Below, piece by piece: positions 33,518 through 41,531 of a stretch of DNA of 64,000 nucleotides. Below the pieces are notes generated by a model. That model ran no database searches. It was not told the origin of the DNA and saw nothing but the letters and a program-made list of their open reading frames with translations. Both the position numbers and the translations under genes were made by a program. This stretch comes from Anaerolineaceae bacterium UBA2260. GTDB taxonomy: Bacteria > Chloroflexota > Anaerolineae > Anaerolineales > Anaerolineaceae. The first letter of the stretch is position 1; the number at the start of each line of letters is the position of its first letter. Location: positions 53,876 through 117,875 of the forward strand of contig DDXM01000037.1 in NCBI GenBank assembly GCA_002347485.1. The letters are read 5' to 3'.

Positions 33518-34366
33518 ATGAGCGATATCGGGGAGAAGTGCAAAGTAATCGAGATCATCGAACCGGAATGGGTTCGCGAAGGCGCCGGGGTTAAATTGCG
33601 CCGCAGCATTGGCGGCAGTAAGCTGGATCACCTGGACCCGTTCCTCCTGCTGGACCACTTTGGATCACATAACCCGGCGGATTATGAACGCGGATTCCCC
33701 ATGCACCCGCACCGCGGCATTGAAACGGTCACCTATATACTCGCTGGCCTGGTACGGCACAAAGACAGTATGGGCAACGTCGGGGAAATCACTTCCGGCG
33801 ATGTGCAATGGATGACCGCGGGGCGCGCCATCCTGCACGAAGAAATGCCGGAAGGGTTGGGTGGGCACATGGAGGGGTTTCAGTTATGGGTGAACCTTCC
33901 CGCCAGCTTGAAGATGTGCGAGCCGCGCTATCAGGAAATCAACGCGGCGAAGATCCCGTGGCTGAACCCGACCAAAGGGGTTTTGATCCGCCTGATTGCC
34001 GGGGGGTACGGCGACACACGCGGACCAGTCACCGAGATCGCAGCTGACCCGATCTATATGGATGTAGCGGTGCATGGTGGTGACAGGTTCGAATATGATA
34101 TCCCCGCGGATCACAACGCGTTTGCTTACGTATTCAATGGCGGGGGTGAATTTTGCGGGACCCAAGTTGAATCAACGCGGTTGGTTGTGCTGAGCGGGGG
34201 AGGAAAATTCGAAGTGACCGGAGGACTGCTTGGCGTGCGCTTCCTCTTGGTGGCAGGAAAACCGTTGAATGAACCTATTGCCAGGTATGGTCCGATCGTG
34301 ATGAACACGACGGAGGAAATTCGGCAAACACTGCGCGAATTAAGGGACGGCACGTTTATCAGATGA
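33518..34366 (+). CDS. Pirin-family cupin protein
   Basis: 282 residues. The N-terminal cupin has DPFLLLDHFG, FPMHPHRGIETVTYILAG (metal-binding His pair) and WMTAGRAILHEEMPE (third His and Glu), the exact pirin pattern. The C-terminal cupin is typical of bacterial pirins. Bacterial members bind Fe or other metals, and some, such as YhhW, have quercetinase activity; regulatory roles are also proposed. Strong ribosome site (TAGGAGGAG). TATAAT at 33486-33491 can serve as its -10, so it is probably a separate unit from gyrB. Confidence 0.92.
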   Translation: MSDIGEKCKVIEIIEPEWVREGAGVKLRRSIGGSKLDHLDPFLLLDHFGSHNPADYERGFPMHPHRGIETVTYILAGLVRHKDSMGNVGEITSGDVQWMTAGRAILHEEMPEGLGGHMEGFQLWVNLPASLKMCEPRYQEINAAKIPWLNPTKGVLIRLIAGGYGDTRGPVTEIAADPIYMDVAVHGGDRFEYDIPADHNAFAYVFNGGGEFCGTQVESTRLVVLSGGGKFEVTGGLLGVRFLLVAGKPLNEPIARYGPIVMNTTEEIRQTLRELRDGTFIR

Positions 34367-34433
34367 TGGACTTTAACAAAAACTGGATGTAATAGGACTT
34401 GAACAGTCCTATTATTTGATTAAGGAGAATCCC

Positions 34434-34799
34434 ATGTTCAAAAATGTTAATGTGGTTTCCTATCATGTGAAAGACTGGCAGAATGCAAAGGACTTTTATA
34501 AAAAAGTATTGAATTGGCCGGTGGCTTACGAAAGCGAGGAAATGGGCTGGGTGGAGTTAGGCGAGGAGGGCGCTGCGCATATCGCCATCAGCCGCTGGGA
34601 TGAAAGTGAACCGATCCCACCGTACATCGGCGGCGCGACCGCTGTGCTGACTGTGGAAGACGTGGTAAAAGTCACTGAAGAATTACGCGCCGTTGGCGTG
34701 CGCTGTGATGATGCGGTGACCATCCCCGGAGTGATTTGCTTTGGCACGTTTTATGACCCTGAAGGGAATCGAATCCAGTTCGCCTCTGAAGCAATATAA
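34434..34799 (+). CDS. VOC-superfamily (glyoxalase/bleomycin-resistance-like) protein
   Basis: About 121 residues from ATG 34434 (AAGGAG eight bases upstream; an in-frame ATG at 34416 lies before that site and is not favoured). A single VOC half-module with NVVSYHVKDWQNAKDFYKKVLNWPV at the start, two bridging beta strands (MGWVELGEEGAAHIAIS) and FGTFYDPEGNRIQFAS at the end. The usual metal ligands are at least partly present (H in SYHV, E near the C-terminus). The reaction is unknown. Short, cytoplasmic, and likely a homodimer. Confidence 0.88.
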   Translation: MFKNVNVVSYHVKDWQNAKDFYKKVLNWPVAYESEEMGWVELGEEGAAHIAISRWDESEPIPPYIGGATAVLTVEDVVKVTEELRAVGVRCDDAVTIPGVICFGTFYDPEGNRIQFASEAI

Positions 34800-34805
34800 A
34801 AAAAT

Positions 34806-34828
34806 CGGCACGGTGTGAAACCGTGCCG
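34806..34828. terminator. Hairpin terminator between convergent genes
   Basis: CGGCACGG-TGTGAAA-CCGTGCCG, an 8-bp perfect stem preceded by AAAAAAAT, which gives a T-run for the leftward DUF3048 gene. Confidence 0.75.
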
Positions 34829-34855
34829 TATCCACTAGAAAATTGTTGAACCTGA

Positions 34856-36067
34856 TTATGGAAGCCCATTGCTTGTGAAAAATTCACCGGGGGCTTCCTC
34901 AGTCAGGCTGGTGCGACTGCCTGTGATGTGGATCCAGGTATTGCCCGGCTGAAGCGCAAATGGATTGCCTTCCGCATCCAGGAATTGAATGGGTGTGTGA
35001 ATACTGGATTTGTAAAACGCATCGTACATTTTTCCATCACGGAAGATCAATGCCCGGCCGGTGTTGTTCAAAATGTCGAACTCGTGCAACGTGTCATCTT
35101 TATTGAGCTGTTCAATATGGACGAACATGACGATGACATTGGAGAACTGCAATTGCTCACCGGTTACGCGATCCACCAGCGGGATCATTTCAACCAGACC
35201 GCTTTCTTTTAGATCTTCGATCAACCGTCGATATTTTCGTGTTTCCGGATCATAGGTCCATTCCGCAATGCTGTTCTTCCCAAATTGGTGCTTCAACTTC
35301 ATGGCGTCCACGCCACCATCAGGGGCAATGGTGTGAAAAGCCATGCCATCCAGGTTCTGGCGGGTGTTGGTCGCGCCCGCCCGGGCGGCAAAGTATTTTG
35401 ACATTTCCGCTGAATTGGCAAAAACGCTGATCTCCGGTTTGATCTTGTTGATCGCTTCATCGCGGCACATCGCTGGACAGGTATTGGGTCCTTCAGAAAT
35501 TACCCTGGTAAAACCCAGGTAATCGAGGATCATGGTCCAGGTGTCTTTCCACGCGTATACACAACCAAGCACGCCCTGGTACATCTCCACAATGTAGGGG
35601 TCCACCAGGCGGCCTGAGCGCACCGGACCGATCTGGGTAGCATCCTGCCCATAATAAAGCGCCATGAAACGGTTGGAACCTCCTCCAGTGTAGTAATCGA
35701 AGACGATATCGGCAAAGGATAATCCGGCATGGGGACGCCCATCGCGCGGGAAATTCGCGACCTTGATCAATAAAGGTCTGCGATTGAGAATCTCCGGGTC
35801 GGCGACCTCAAGACCGGTCAAGGGGTTAACATTTTGAGGGAAGTTTTCAGGACCGTACTGCACAATCACAGGGGTGGGCGTGCTTGTAGGGGTCGGTGTG
35901 GCGGTGGGGGTTGGTGTACCGGTGGCGGTGGGCAGGGCGGCAAGCGTTTGCTGAACAGCCTGTTCGATCTCTTCTTGGGAGATGGTGGGGGCGGCCTGCT
36001 GACAACCTGTGACAGTAATTGCCAATATGAAGAGGATCGCGATGATCGGTAAGCGAAATTTCAACAT
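34856..36067 (-). CDS. DUF3048 (YerB-like) lipoprotein
   Basis: 403 residues. Lipoprotein signal with lipobox VTGC (Cys about 22) and a TPTPTATPTPTSTP linker at about 51-66. The body is DUF3048: NPLTGLEVADPEILNRRPLLIKV, RPHAGLSFADIVFDYYTGGGSNRFMALYYGQ and PVRSGRLVDPYIVEM, then a C-terminal half with YDAFYKSSIHTPIQFLD and PGNTWIHI. The function of DUF3048 is not established; Bacillus YerB is an exported lipoprotein of unknown role. Single gene, with TATAAT at 36107-36112 (minus) upstream and GGAG before the start. Confidence 0.88.
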   Translation of the reverse strand: MLKFRLPIIAILFILAITVTGCQQAAPTISQEEIEQAVQQTLAALPTATGTPTPTATPTPTSTPTPVIVQYGPENFPQNVNPLTGLEVADPEILNRRPLLIKVANFPRDGRPHAGLSFADIVFDYYTGGGSNRFMALYYGQDATQIGPVRSGRLVDPYIVEMYQGVLGCVYAWKDTWTMILDYLGFTRVISEGPNTCPAMCRDEAINKIKPEISVFANSAEMSKYFAARAGATNTRQNLDGMAFHTIAPDGGVDAMKLKHQFGKNSIAEWTYDPETRKYRRLIEDLKESGLVEMIPLVDRVTGEQLQFSNVIVMFVHIEQLNKDDTLHEFDILNNTGRALIFRDGKMYDAFYKSSIHTPIQFLDAEGNPFALQPGNTWIHITGSRTSLTEEAPGEFFTSNGLP

Positions 36068-36135
36068 TCTTACTCCAGAGAACTTTATCCTTTGATTTAT
36101 CCGTCGATTATAACGTATCTGCGATATCCATCTCG

Positions 36136-37518
36136 CTATCGATTGGTCGTGAATTGGATCTGGTCATCGCCAGTGGTGGAGGCAAAGATGTTCACGGTAG
36201 GCGTGGTGGTGCTGCCAAGGATCAGTTGCCATCCGCTCTCAGGTCCGGATACACCAATAAAGCGTACCGGATCGACCCACTTCACATCGCGCACCTGGTA
36301 GTATGCAGGATAGGCAACCGGCGCAGCGCCTGGTTCAACGATGAAGGATTCGTCTGCGTTGCTGTGGTAATAAAACGCGCCGCTATCCGTGGACCATTCC
36401 GGAAGGTTGTAAAGCTCACCAGAGGCGATTAATTCTGTTCCTGTCCCATCCATATTGACCAGTGTGAGCGCGTGAAGATTATCCGTCGGCGCGCCAACAC
36501 GTACCAAATAAAGCAATTTCGACAGGTCAGGCGCGATCGCGGCGATCTCCATCGGCCAGTACGTCATTTCGGTTGTGAACATCAATTGGGCAGAGGGGTC
36601 GGTCGTGTCCCACCGGTAAACGGTCGTATCCGCCGGGGTATCAGTCCATGGTTCTTGAGGCGGGACGACAACAGCCAGGGATGAGCCATCGGGAGACCAT
36701 AACGGGTCGGGGATCCATGCGTACTCGGAAGCCGTGTTAACGAATGGGAAGGTGATCAGATTCGCGATCATCAAGCTGCCATCACCATTATAGATATCCA
36801 GCCCCTCTGAGCGCGAGATGGCGATTAACGATGCGTCAGGCGAGAAGGTGTAATCCCAGTTCCACTCTGAAGCGATAGTAAGCAACGAAGTCATGGCTGA
36901 AGTATCGCTGTTGATGAGGAAGAGCGATTCGCCCGCTGCTCCTCCGGGACCTTCGTAAGCGATGCGCGTAGTCATAGCAAGCGTTCGGCTGTCCGGCAGC
37001 CAGTTGACGTGAGCGGGAACCGAGGCAACCGTGTCTACCGGTCTTGGCAGCGCGGCGAAATTTGCCGGAAGAACGAGGTTACGCAGACCGCTGCCATCCG
37101 CGTTGATCGCATCGATCGAATAGGTGATCCAATCCGTGGAGCGCACCAGCGCAACGCGCATACCATCTGGTGAAACGAGCGCTTGCTGCACATCATTCGT
37201 GTTGGTCAATTGGATGGGGGTCGCCAGGCTTTCATTCCAGAAAAAAGCATTATGGTCCGGGCTCACGAAGGCGACCGCCAGTGGTGCCAGTACGGGTTCC
37301 TCGGTCAATTCGGGGGATTCCGTGGACTGAGGGGCGAGAGTTTCTGTGAGTTCTGGCTCGGCTGTCAGCAGGTTTTGCGCGTTTACCGTTTCGGCGACGC
37401 TGGTGTTAATGAAATCCTCTGATGGGGCAGCCGGAGGGGGGACGATACCACACGAGGCGATCAAGAATCCGAGGATGGTGATTACGCTGATTAATACGAG
37501 GTGGTTTGTCCTTTTCAT
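36136..37518 (-). CDS. Lipoprotein with WD40/TolB-like beta-propeller
   Basis: About 460 residues from the ATG at 37518 (AGAGGG six bases upstream; in-frame ATGs at 37524 and 37539 are alternatives). Lipobox IASC is followed by a Thr/Pro/Glu-rich spacer. The rest is a series of propeller blades with the TolB/PD40 signature: QALVSPDGMRVALVRS, VNWLPDSRTLAMTTRI, YTFSPDASLIAISRS, PLWSPDGSSLAVVVP and PEWSTDSGAFYYHSN. Such propellers bind proteins or glycans outside the membrane; there is no enzymatic motif. Monocistronic. Confidence 0.85.
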   Translation of the reverse strand: MKRTNHLVLISVITILGFLIASCGIVPPPAAPSEDFINTSVAETVNAQNLLTAEPELTETLAPQSTESPELTEEPVLAPLAVAFVSPDHNAFFWNESLATPIQLTNTNDVQQALVSPDGMRVALVRSTDWITYSIDAINADGSGLRNLVLPANFAALPRPVDTVASVPAHVNWLPDSRTLAMTTRIAYEGPGGAAGESLFLINSDTSAMTSLLTIASEWNWDYTFSPDASLIAISRSEGLDIYNGDGSLMIANLITFPFVNTASEYAWIPDPLWSPDGSSLAVVVPPQEPWTDTPADTTVYRWDTTDPSAQLMFTTEMTYWPMEIAAIAPDLSKLLYLVRVGAPTDNLHALTLVNMDGTGTELIASGELYNLPEWSTDSGAFYYHSNADESFIVEPGAAPVAYPAYYQVRDVKWVDPVRFIGVSGPESGWQLILGSTTTPTVNIFASTTGDDQIQFTTNR

Positions 37519-37630
37519 TTTCATCCCTCTATTTCGCAATATATTTAGATAATTACTGTCTTATTGTAGCCAATCCGGGGGAAAACACCAAACCGGAGTT
37601 CGCACAGAATTCCTCTGCACTCAACATAAA

Positions 37631-37654
37631 ACAAGGGCAGGTGCATGCCCTTGT
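37631..37654 (-). terminator. Hairpin after UbiA gene
   Basis: ACAAGGGCA-TGCACC-TGCCCTTGT on the minus strand, then TTTTATGTTG: a 9-bp perfect stem with a T-run, 31 bases after the prenyltransferase stop. Confidence 0.8.
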
Positions 37655-37685
37655 ATGACGCCGGATGCGAATGGTTCGTTCCCGA

Positions 37686-38570
37686 TCAGGCGATCAGAAA
37701 ACCGATGCCCATAAGCACGGGGGTAACCAGGTTCAACAATACATTTTGGATCATGGAAGGAATCAACGCGGGGATATCTTCAGCGTTCTTGAGCACCGCC
37801 CTGGCTGTGGGGATCGCGCTGATGAGGGTCAGCAGGCTCAACAAGGTCCAGGCAGGCGTCAGGTTCAACGCGACACCCAACAGGATCGTTACATAGGTGG
37901 CAACCAGGAATGCGACGTAGATGACCGCGCTGGCTTTTTTGCCGATCATGATGGGATAATGCTTCCGCGCCACGGTTCTGTCCGCTTCGACATCCGGGAA
38001 TTGGTTGAGGAGCAACAAGTTGCTAACCAGGAAGAAGGGGACGAACGAGACAAGGACGGCAGTCCAGGTGATGCTTGCAGTGAGGACATAATAGGCGCCG
38101 AGCACCATCAGGGTACCGAAGCCAAAACCGGGGGCGATCAGGCAGAGCAGGGGCTGCTTGTTGATCAATCGGGTATAGGTGAAGATGACTACCAATCCGG
38201 CTGAGCCGATGACAAGGATCGGCCAGCCGACCACAAAACCAAAATACACGCCGATGATGGTTGCGATCAGCGCTGTCGCGATCACCGTACCCATGACGAT
38301 GGGAGCTTTGCCTGGGTCCTGGATCAAAGTGCCGCTGCCGCCGCTGAAGGGAGTGCGGTTGGTGCGGAAGTCCAGTCCGCTTTTTACATCCTGGTATTCG
38401 TTGATGGCGTTCACGCAGGCATGCGCGGCGAGACCGCCGATGAATGCCAGTACAGTATGCCAGGCGTTAACCCCGCCATGGGTCCAGATGGCGGCTGCCA
38501 TGGCTACGAACACACAAGCTACCGCGAGCATGAGGAAGTTGGGGCGCATTGTGCCGATCACGTATTTCAT
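37686..38570 (-). CDS. UbiA-family prenyltransferase (MenA-like)
   Basis: 294 residues, about eight or nine membrane helices. The two Asp-rich prenyl-diphosphate-binding motifs are NAINEYQDVKSGLD (about 60-73; NxxxD form) and NQFPDVEADRTVARKHYP (about 189-206). The family joins a polyprenyl chain to an aromatic acceptor, for example 1,4-dihydroxy-2-naphthoate in menaquinone synthesis. The NEYxDxxSGLD form and following RTNRTPFSGG resemble MenA, but no other men genes are near. GGAGAC precedes the ATG with good spacing. Single gene with its own terminator. Confidence 0.88.
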   Translation of the reverse strand: MKYVIGTMRPNFLMLAVACVFVAMAAAIWTHGGVNAWHTVLAFIGGLAAHACVNAINEYQDVKSGLDFRTNRTPFSGGSGTLIQDPGKAPIVMGTVIATALIATIIGVYFGFVVGWPILVIGSAGLVVIFTYTRLINKQPLLCLIAPGFGFGTLMVLGAYYVLTASITWTAVLVSFVPFFLVSNLLLLNQFPDVEADRTVARKHYPIMIGKKASAVIYVAFLVATYVTILLGVALNLTPAWTLLSLLTLISAIPTARAVLKNAEDIPALIPSMIQNVLLNLVTPVLMGIGFLIA

Positions 38571-38637
38571 ATTTTGTCTCCATTAAAATAGATCTAAAAA
38601 TACAAACCTGACGATTACTAATTACCACGAATTTGGA

Positions 38638-41430
38638 TCAGATGTTCAACCATTTCACAGCCGCCGCCGGCAGATCAAGGCTTGAGGCGGTCTTGCGCGT
38701 GCACACTGGCAGCGATTCGAGAAATTGACGTCCGTACTTCTTGGTGAGAACGCGCTTATCCAGGATCACGACCACACCGCGGTCGGATTGGGTTCGGATC
38801 AGGCGCCCGAATCCCTGGCGGAAGCGCAGAATGGCTTCGGGAAGGTTGTACTCGTTGAACGGGTCATCAAAGGTTTCAGAGCGGGCGGCGATGATGGGGT
38901 CCGAGGGGACATCGAAGGGGAGCTTGACAATGACGAGCACAGACAAAGCTTCACCGGGGATATCGACGCCTTCCCAAAAGGCGCGCGTGCCCAAAAGCAC
39001 TGCTTTATCTGCCTCGCGGAAATTACCGAGCAGAATGTTGGTGGATGCGCCTTCGCCCTGTTCAAACACCTGGATGCCCGCATCTTCCATAGCAGGACCG
39101 ATCGCCTGTGCAGTGCGCTTCAATTGTGCATATGAAGTGAAGAGTGCGAGCATGCGACCGCCGGTGGCTTTTGCCAGTCTGATGATCGCGCTTTCCACTT
39201 CACGCTGGTATGCATTGGCTTCCGTCGGTTCGGGTATATCATTCACCAGGTACAGCAGGGTGGAATTCTCATAATCAAAAGGTGATCCGAGCACCAATTC
39301 ATCTGCCTCGTCCGCGTTCAACCGGTTGCGAATGTAATCGAAATCGTTGTTGGTGGTCAACGTGGCAGAGGTGAGGATGACGGAGGATTTTTCATGCCAT
39401 AGAAATTGTTCCATTAGCGGACCAATGTGCAGTGGGGCAGCATGGAGCGCGAGCCTATAAGTATTGGGCAGCTGTTCTGTCCAATACACCTTATCCTGCG
39501 CAGGGTGGTTGACCAGCTCATCCAGGATCTTCGCCGTCTCCATCAGACGCTGGTAGACGCTGGCGAGAGAGCCGAGCGTGTCTTCCACTTCCTCCGGCAG
39601 TTCATCCAATCCGTCGCTGATCGATTTCTGGAAATCCGCGATCTGTTTGAGAGCGCTTTCGAGCGAGACCTGGCAATTGTCCCAGGACATTTCAACTTCC
39701 ATCCAGCACGGCAGAGTGCGCGTCGCCGGTAATATGCGCGTCTGTTGCCCATATCCCATGATCGATTGACCGTCGCGCTGTTCTTCCATGAAAATCTCAA
39801 GGCTGTGAATGAGTTCTGAAAATTCGTTTTCGAGACGGAACATCAGATCGCTGATTTTGTGAACCGTCATATTGAGCGCGGCGAAATCCGCCGGTGAAAC
39901 CTGGTGCGAAAGCAGCGTCAACATCCTGCCAAGCAACCCGCTGGAGACCGAACCGACTTCGCGCAGCAAGCGGGTGAAATCAGACTGGGTGACGCGGAAG
40001 GACAACGCGTTGGTCGTGGCGGATTCGAGGTGATGGGCTTCATCCACGATCAGATAATTGTATTCGGGAAGCACACGGTTGCCGGTCATCACGTCCGCCA
40101 GCAGCAAGGCGTGGTTCACCACCAGGATATGCGAGGATTGGGCGGCCATATGCGTGCGGTGGAAGGGGCAAGCGCCGCCCATGCGGGAGACGCACACATC
40201 CGTGCGGCATCCTTCATCATCAGCGGAAATGCGCTGCCAGACTTCGCGTTCCGAAGGTCCGTTGAGGTTGATCTCACCGCGGTCGCCGCTGCCGCCCTGC
40301 TGCAGCCACACCAGGGTTTTCGCGAGCACGCGTAACTCATCGGCCGTCTCAGGGCCGGTCTTGCGCATAGCGCTGTAGCGGCGTGGGCAGAGGTAATTGC
40401 CGCGGCCTTTAACCACGGTTGCGCGCACTTCTGAACCCAGCGCAGCCGCCAGGTCAGGGATGTCCTTGTTAATTAACTGGTCCTGCAGTGTGATCGTGTT
40501 GGTTGAGATGACCACGCGCATGGAATTGCGCAACGCCCACTCGACCGCGGGGATGAGATAGGCGAAGGATTTTCCCGTACCGGTGCCGGCTTCCACCATG
40601 AAATGCTGGCTGTTTGAGAGCGCCTTGGCGACCGAGCGCAGCATTTCGAGCTGCTGGGGGCGGCTTTCGAAATTTTCGAAGTAGCGGGAAAAGGGACCGC
40701 CATGCTCGATCTGCGCTGCCATCTCCTCCGGGTCGAGCGGGATGGGGGTTTCCACGGGTACCAGTGGGGGATAGTTCCTGGCTGAACCGAACAGCAGCCC
40801 GAAATCATCCTGCACAACTTTTTTGGATTCGACCGGCATGCGCCCTTTCTCGCGCAATGCCTGTTGAAATGCCAATTCACCATCCCATTCAATGCCTTCA
40901 GCCATGCGCACGATCTCAGCCAGGATTTCGAGAGGCAATTCCAGCAGCTTTTGCGTCAGGGTGTGGTAAACCGCGTGGGTGAGGCGTGCGTCATCAAGCG
41001 CACGATGCGAATTGGGAATCAGGATACCGAGGGTGGACCCGAGCGTGCCCAGGTTGTACCGGCTGTTGCCGGGTAAAGCGATCGCAGCCAGCTCGTAAGT
41101 ATCCACCACGCGATTGAACTTGAGGATGCGCTGTTTCTGTAGAAAAGAAAGATCGAAGCGGACATTGTGACCAAGCACAGGGTCGTCCCCCACGAAGTCA
41201 GCCAGGTTCTGGATGACCGCGTTGACCGGCGGCGCATGACGCACCATTTCATCTGTGATGCCTGTCAACTGAGTGATGATGCGTGGAATGGGTCGGCTGG
41301 GGTTGATGAGTTTTGACCACTCAGCTTCGACCCGATGGCCGTTAAAGCGCACGGCTGCGATCTCAATGATCGCGTCTTTTTGCGGATCGAGTCCGGTGGT
41401 TTCAATATCTATGGCGACCATGGAGGGCAT
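38638..41430 (-). CDS. dinG: DinG-type DNA helicase fused to DnaQ-like 3'-5' exonuclease
   Basis: 930 residues. Residues 1-165 form a DEDDh exonuclease (VAIDIETTGLDP, GHNVRFDLSFL, HRALDDARLTHAVY). The XPD/DinG-like SF2 helicase follows: EAGTGTGKSFAYLIP (K287), VVNHALLL, DEAHHLE, ILTSATL, ALFTSYAQLKR, RAFWEGVDIPGEAL and RFRQGFGRLIR. Cysteines C348, C408, C413 and C421 (CPRRY, GCRTDVC, GACPFH) match the Fe-S cluster positions of E. coli DinG, whereas Bacillus DinG has the exonuclease but no cluster. It unwinds 5'-tailed DNA, D-loops or R-loops in repair. A perfect extended -10 lies only about seven bases before the ATG, so a leaderless transcript is likely. Confidence 0.93.
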   Translation of the reverse strand: MPSMVAIDIETTGLDPQKDAIIEIAAVRFNGHRVEAEWSKLINPSRPIPRIITQLTGITDEMVRHAPPVNAVIQNLADFVGDDPVLGHNVRFDLSFLQKQRILKFNRVVDTYELAAIALPGNSRYNLGTLGSTLGILIPNSHRALDDARLTHAVYHTLTQKLLELPLEILAEIVRMAEGIEWDGELAFQQALREKGRMPVESKKVVQDDFGLLFGSARNYPPLVPVETPIPLDPEEMAAQIEHGGPFSRYFENFESRPQQLEMLRSVAKALSNSQHFMVEAGTGTGKSFAYLIPAVEWALRNSMRVVISTNTITLQDQLINKDIPDLAAALGSEVRATVVKGRGNYLCPRRYSAMRKTGPETADELRVLAKTLVWLQQGGSGDRGEINLNGPSEREVWQRISADDEGCRTDVCVSRMGGACPFHRTHMAAQSSHILVVNHALLLADVMTGNRVLPEYNYLIVDEAHHLESATTNALSFRVTQSDFTRLLREVGSVSSGLLGRMLTLLSHQVSPADFAALNMTVHKISDLMFRLENEFSELIHSLEIFMEEQRDGQSIMGYGQQTRILPATRTLPCWMEVEMSWDNCQVSLESALKQIADFQKSISDGLDELPEEVEDTLGSLASVYQRLMETAKILDELVNHPAQDKVYWTEQLPNTYRLALHAAPLHIGPLMEQFLWHEKSSVILTSATLTTNNDFDYIRNRLNADEADELVLGSPFDYENSTLLYLVNDIPEPTEANAYQREVESAIIRLAKATGGRMLALFTSYAQLKRTAQAIGPAMEDAGIQVFEQGEGASTNILLGNFREADKAVLLGTRAFWEGVDIPGEALSVLVIVKLPFDVPSDPIIAARSETFDDPFNEYNLPEAILRFRQGFGRLIRTQSDRGVVVILDKRVLTKKYGRQFLESLPVCTRKTASSLDLPAAAVKWLNI

Positions 41431-41436
41431 GCGCGA

Positions 41437-41445
41437 ATTATATCA
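41437..41445 (-). promoter_or_regulatory. Extended -10 promoter, leaderless dinG
   Basis: TGATATAAT on the minus strand (perfect TG-n-TATAAT). The ATG at 41430 begins six bases after its end, which places the start codon at or next to the predicted RNA 5' end. Confidence 0.6.
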
Positions 41446-41487
41446 CGCGGCGTCATCCCCCGATCTGGCCGTCGATGAAGCGTGGCG

Positions 41488-41496
41488 TGATATGAT
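41488..41496 (+). promoter_or_regulatory. Extended -10 promoter for alpha-galactosidase
   Basis: TGATATGAT (TG-n-TATGAT) 35 bases before the ATG at 41532, back to back with the dinG promoter about 45 bases away. Confidence 0.5.
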
Positions 41497-41531
41497 TAAA
41501 CATCCAGATCATCATCACGCAGAGGTCTATT

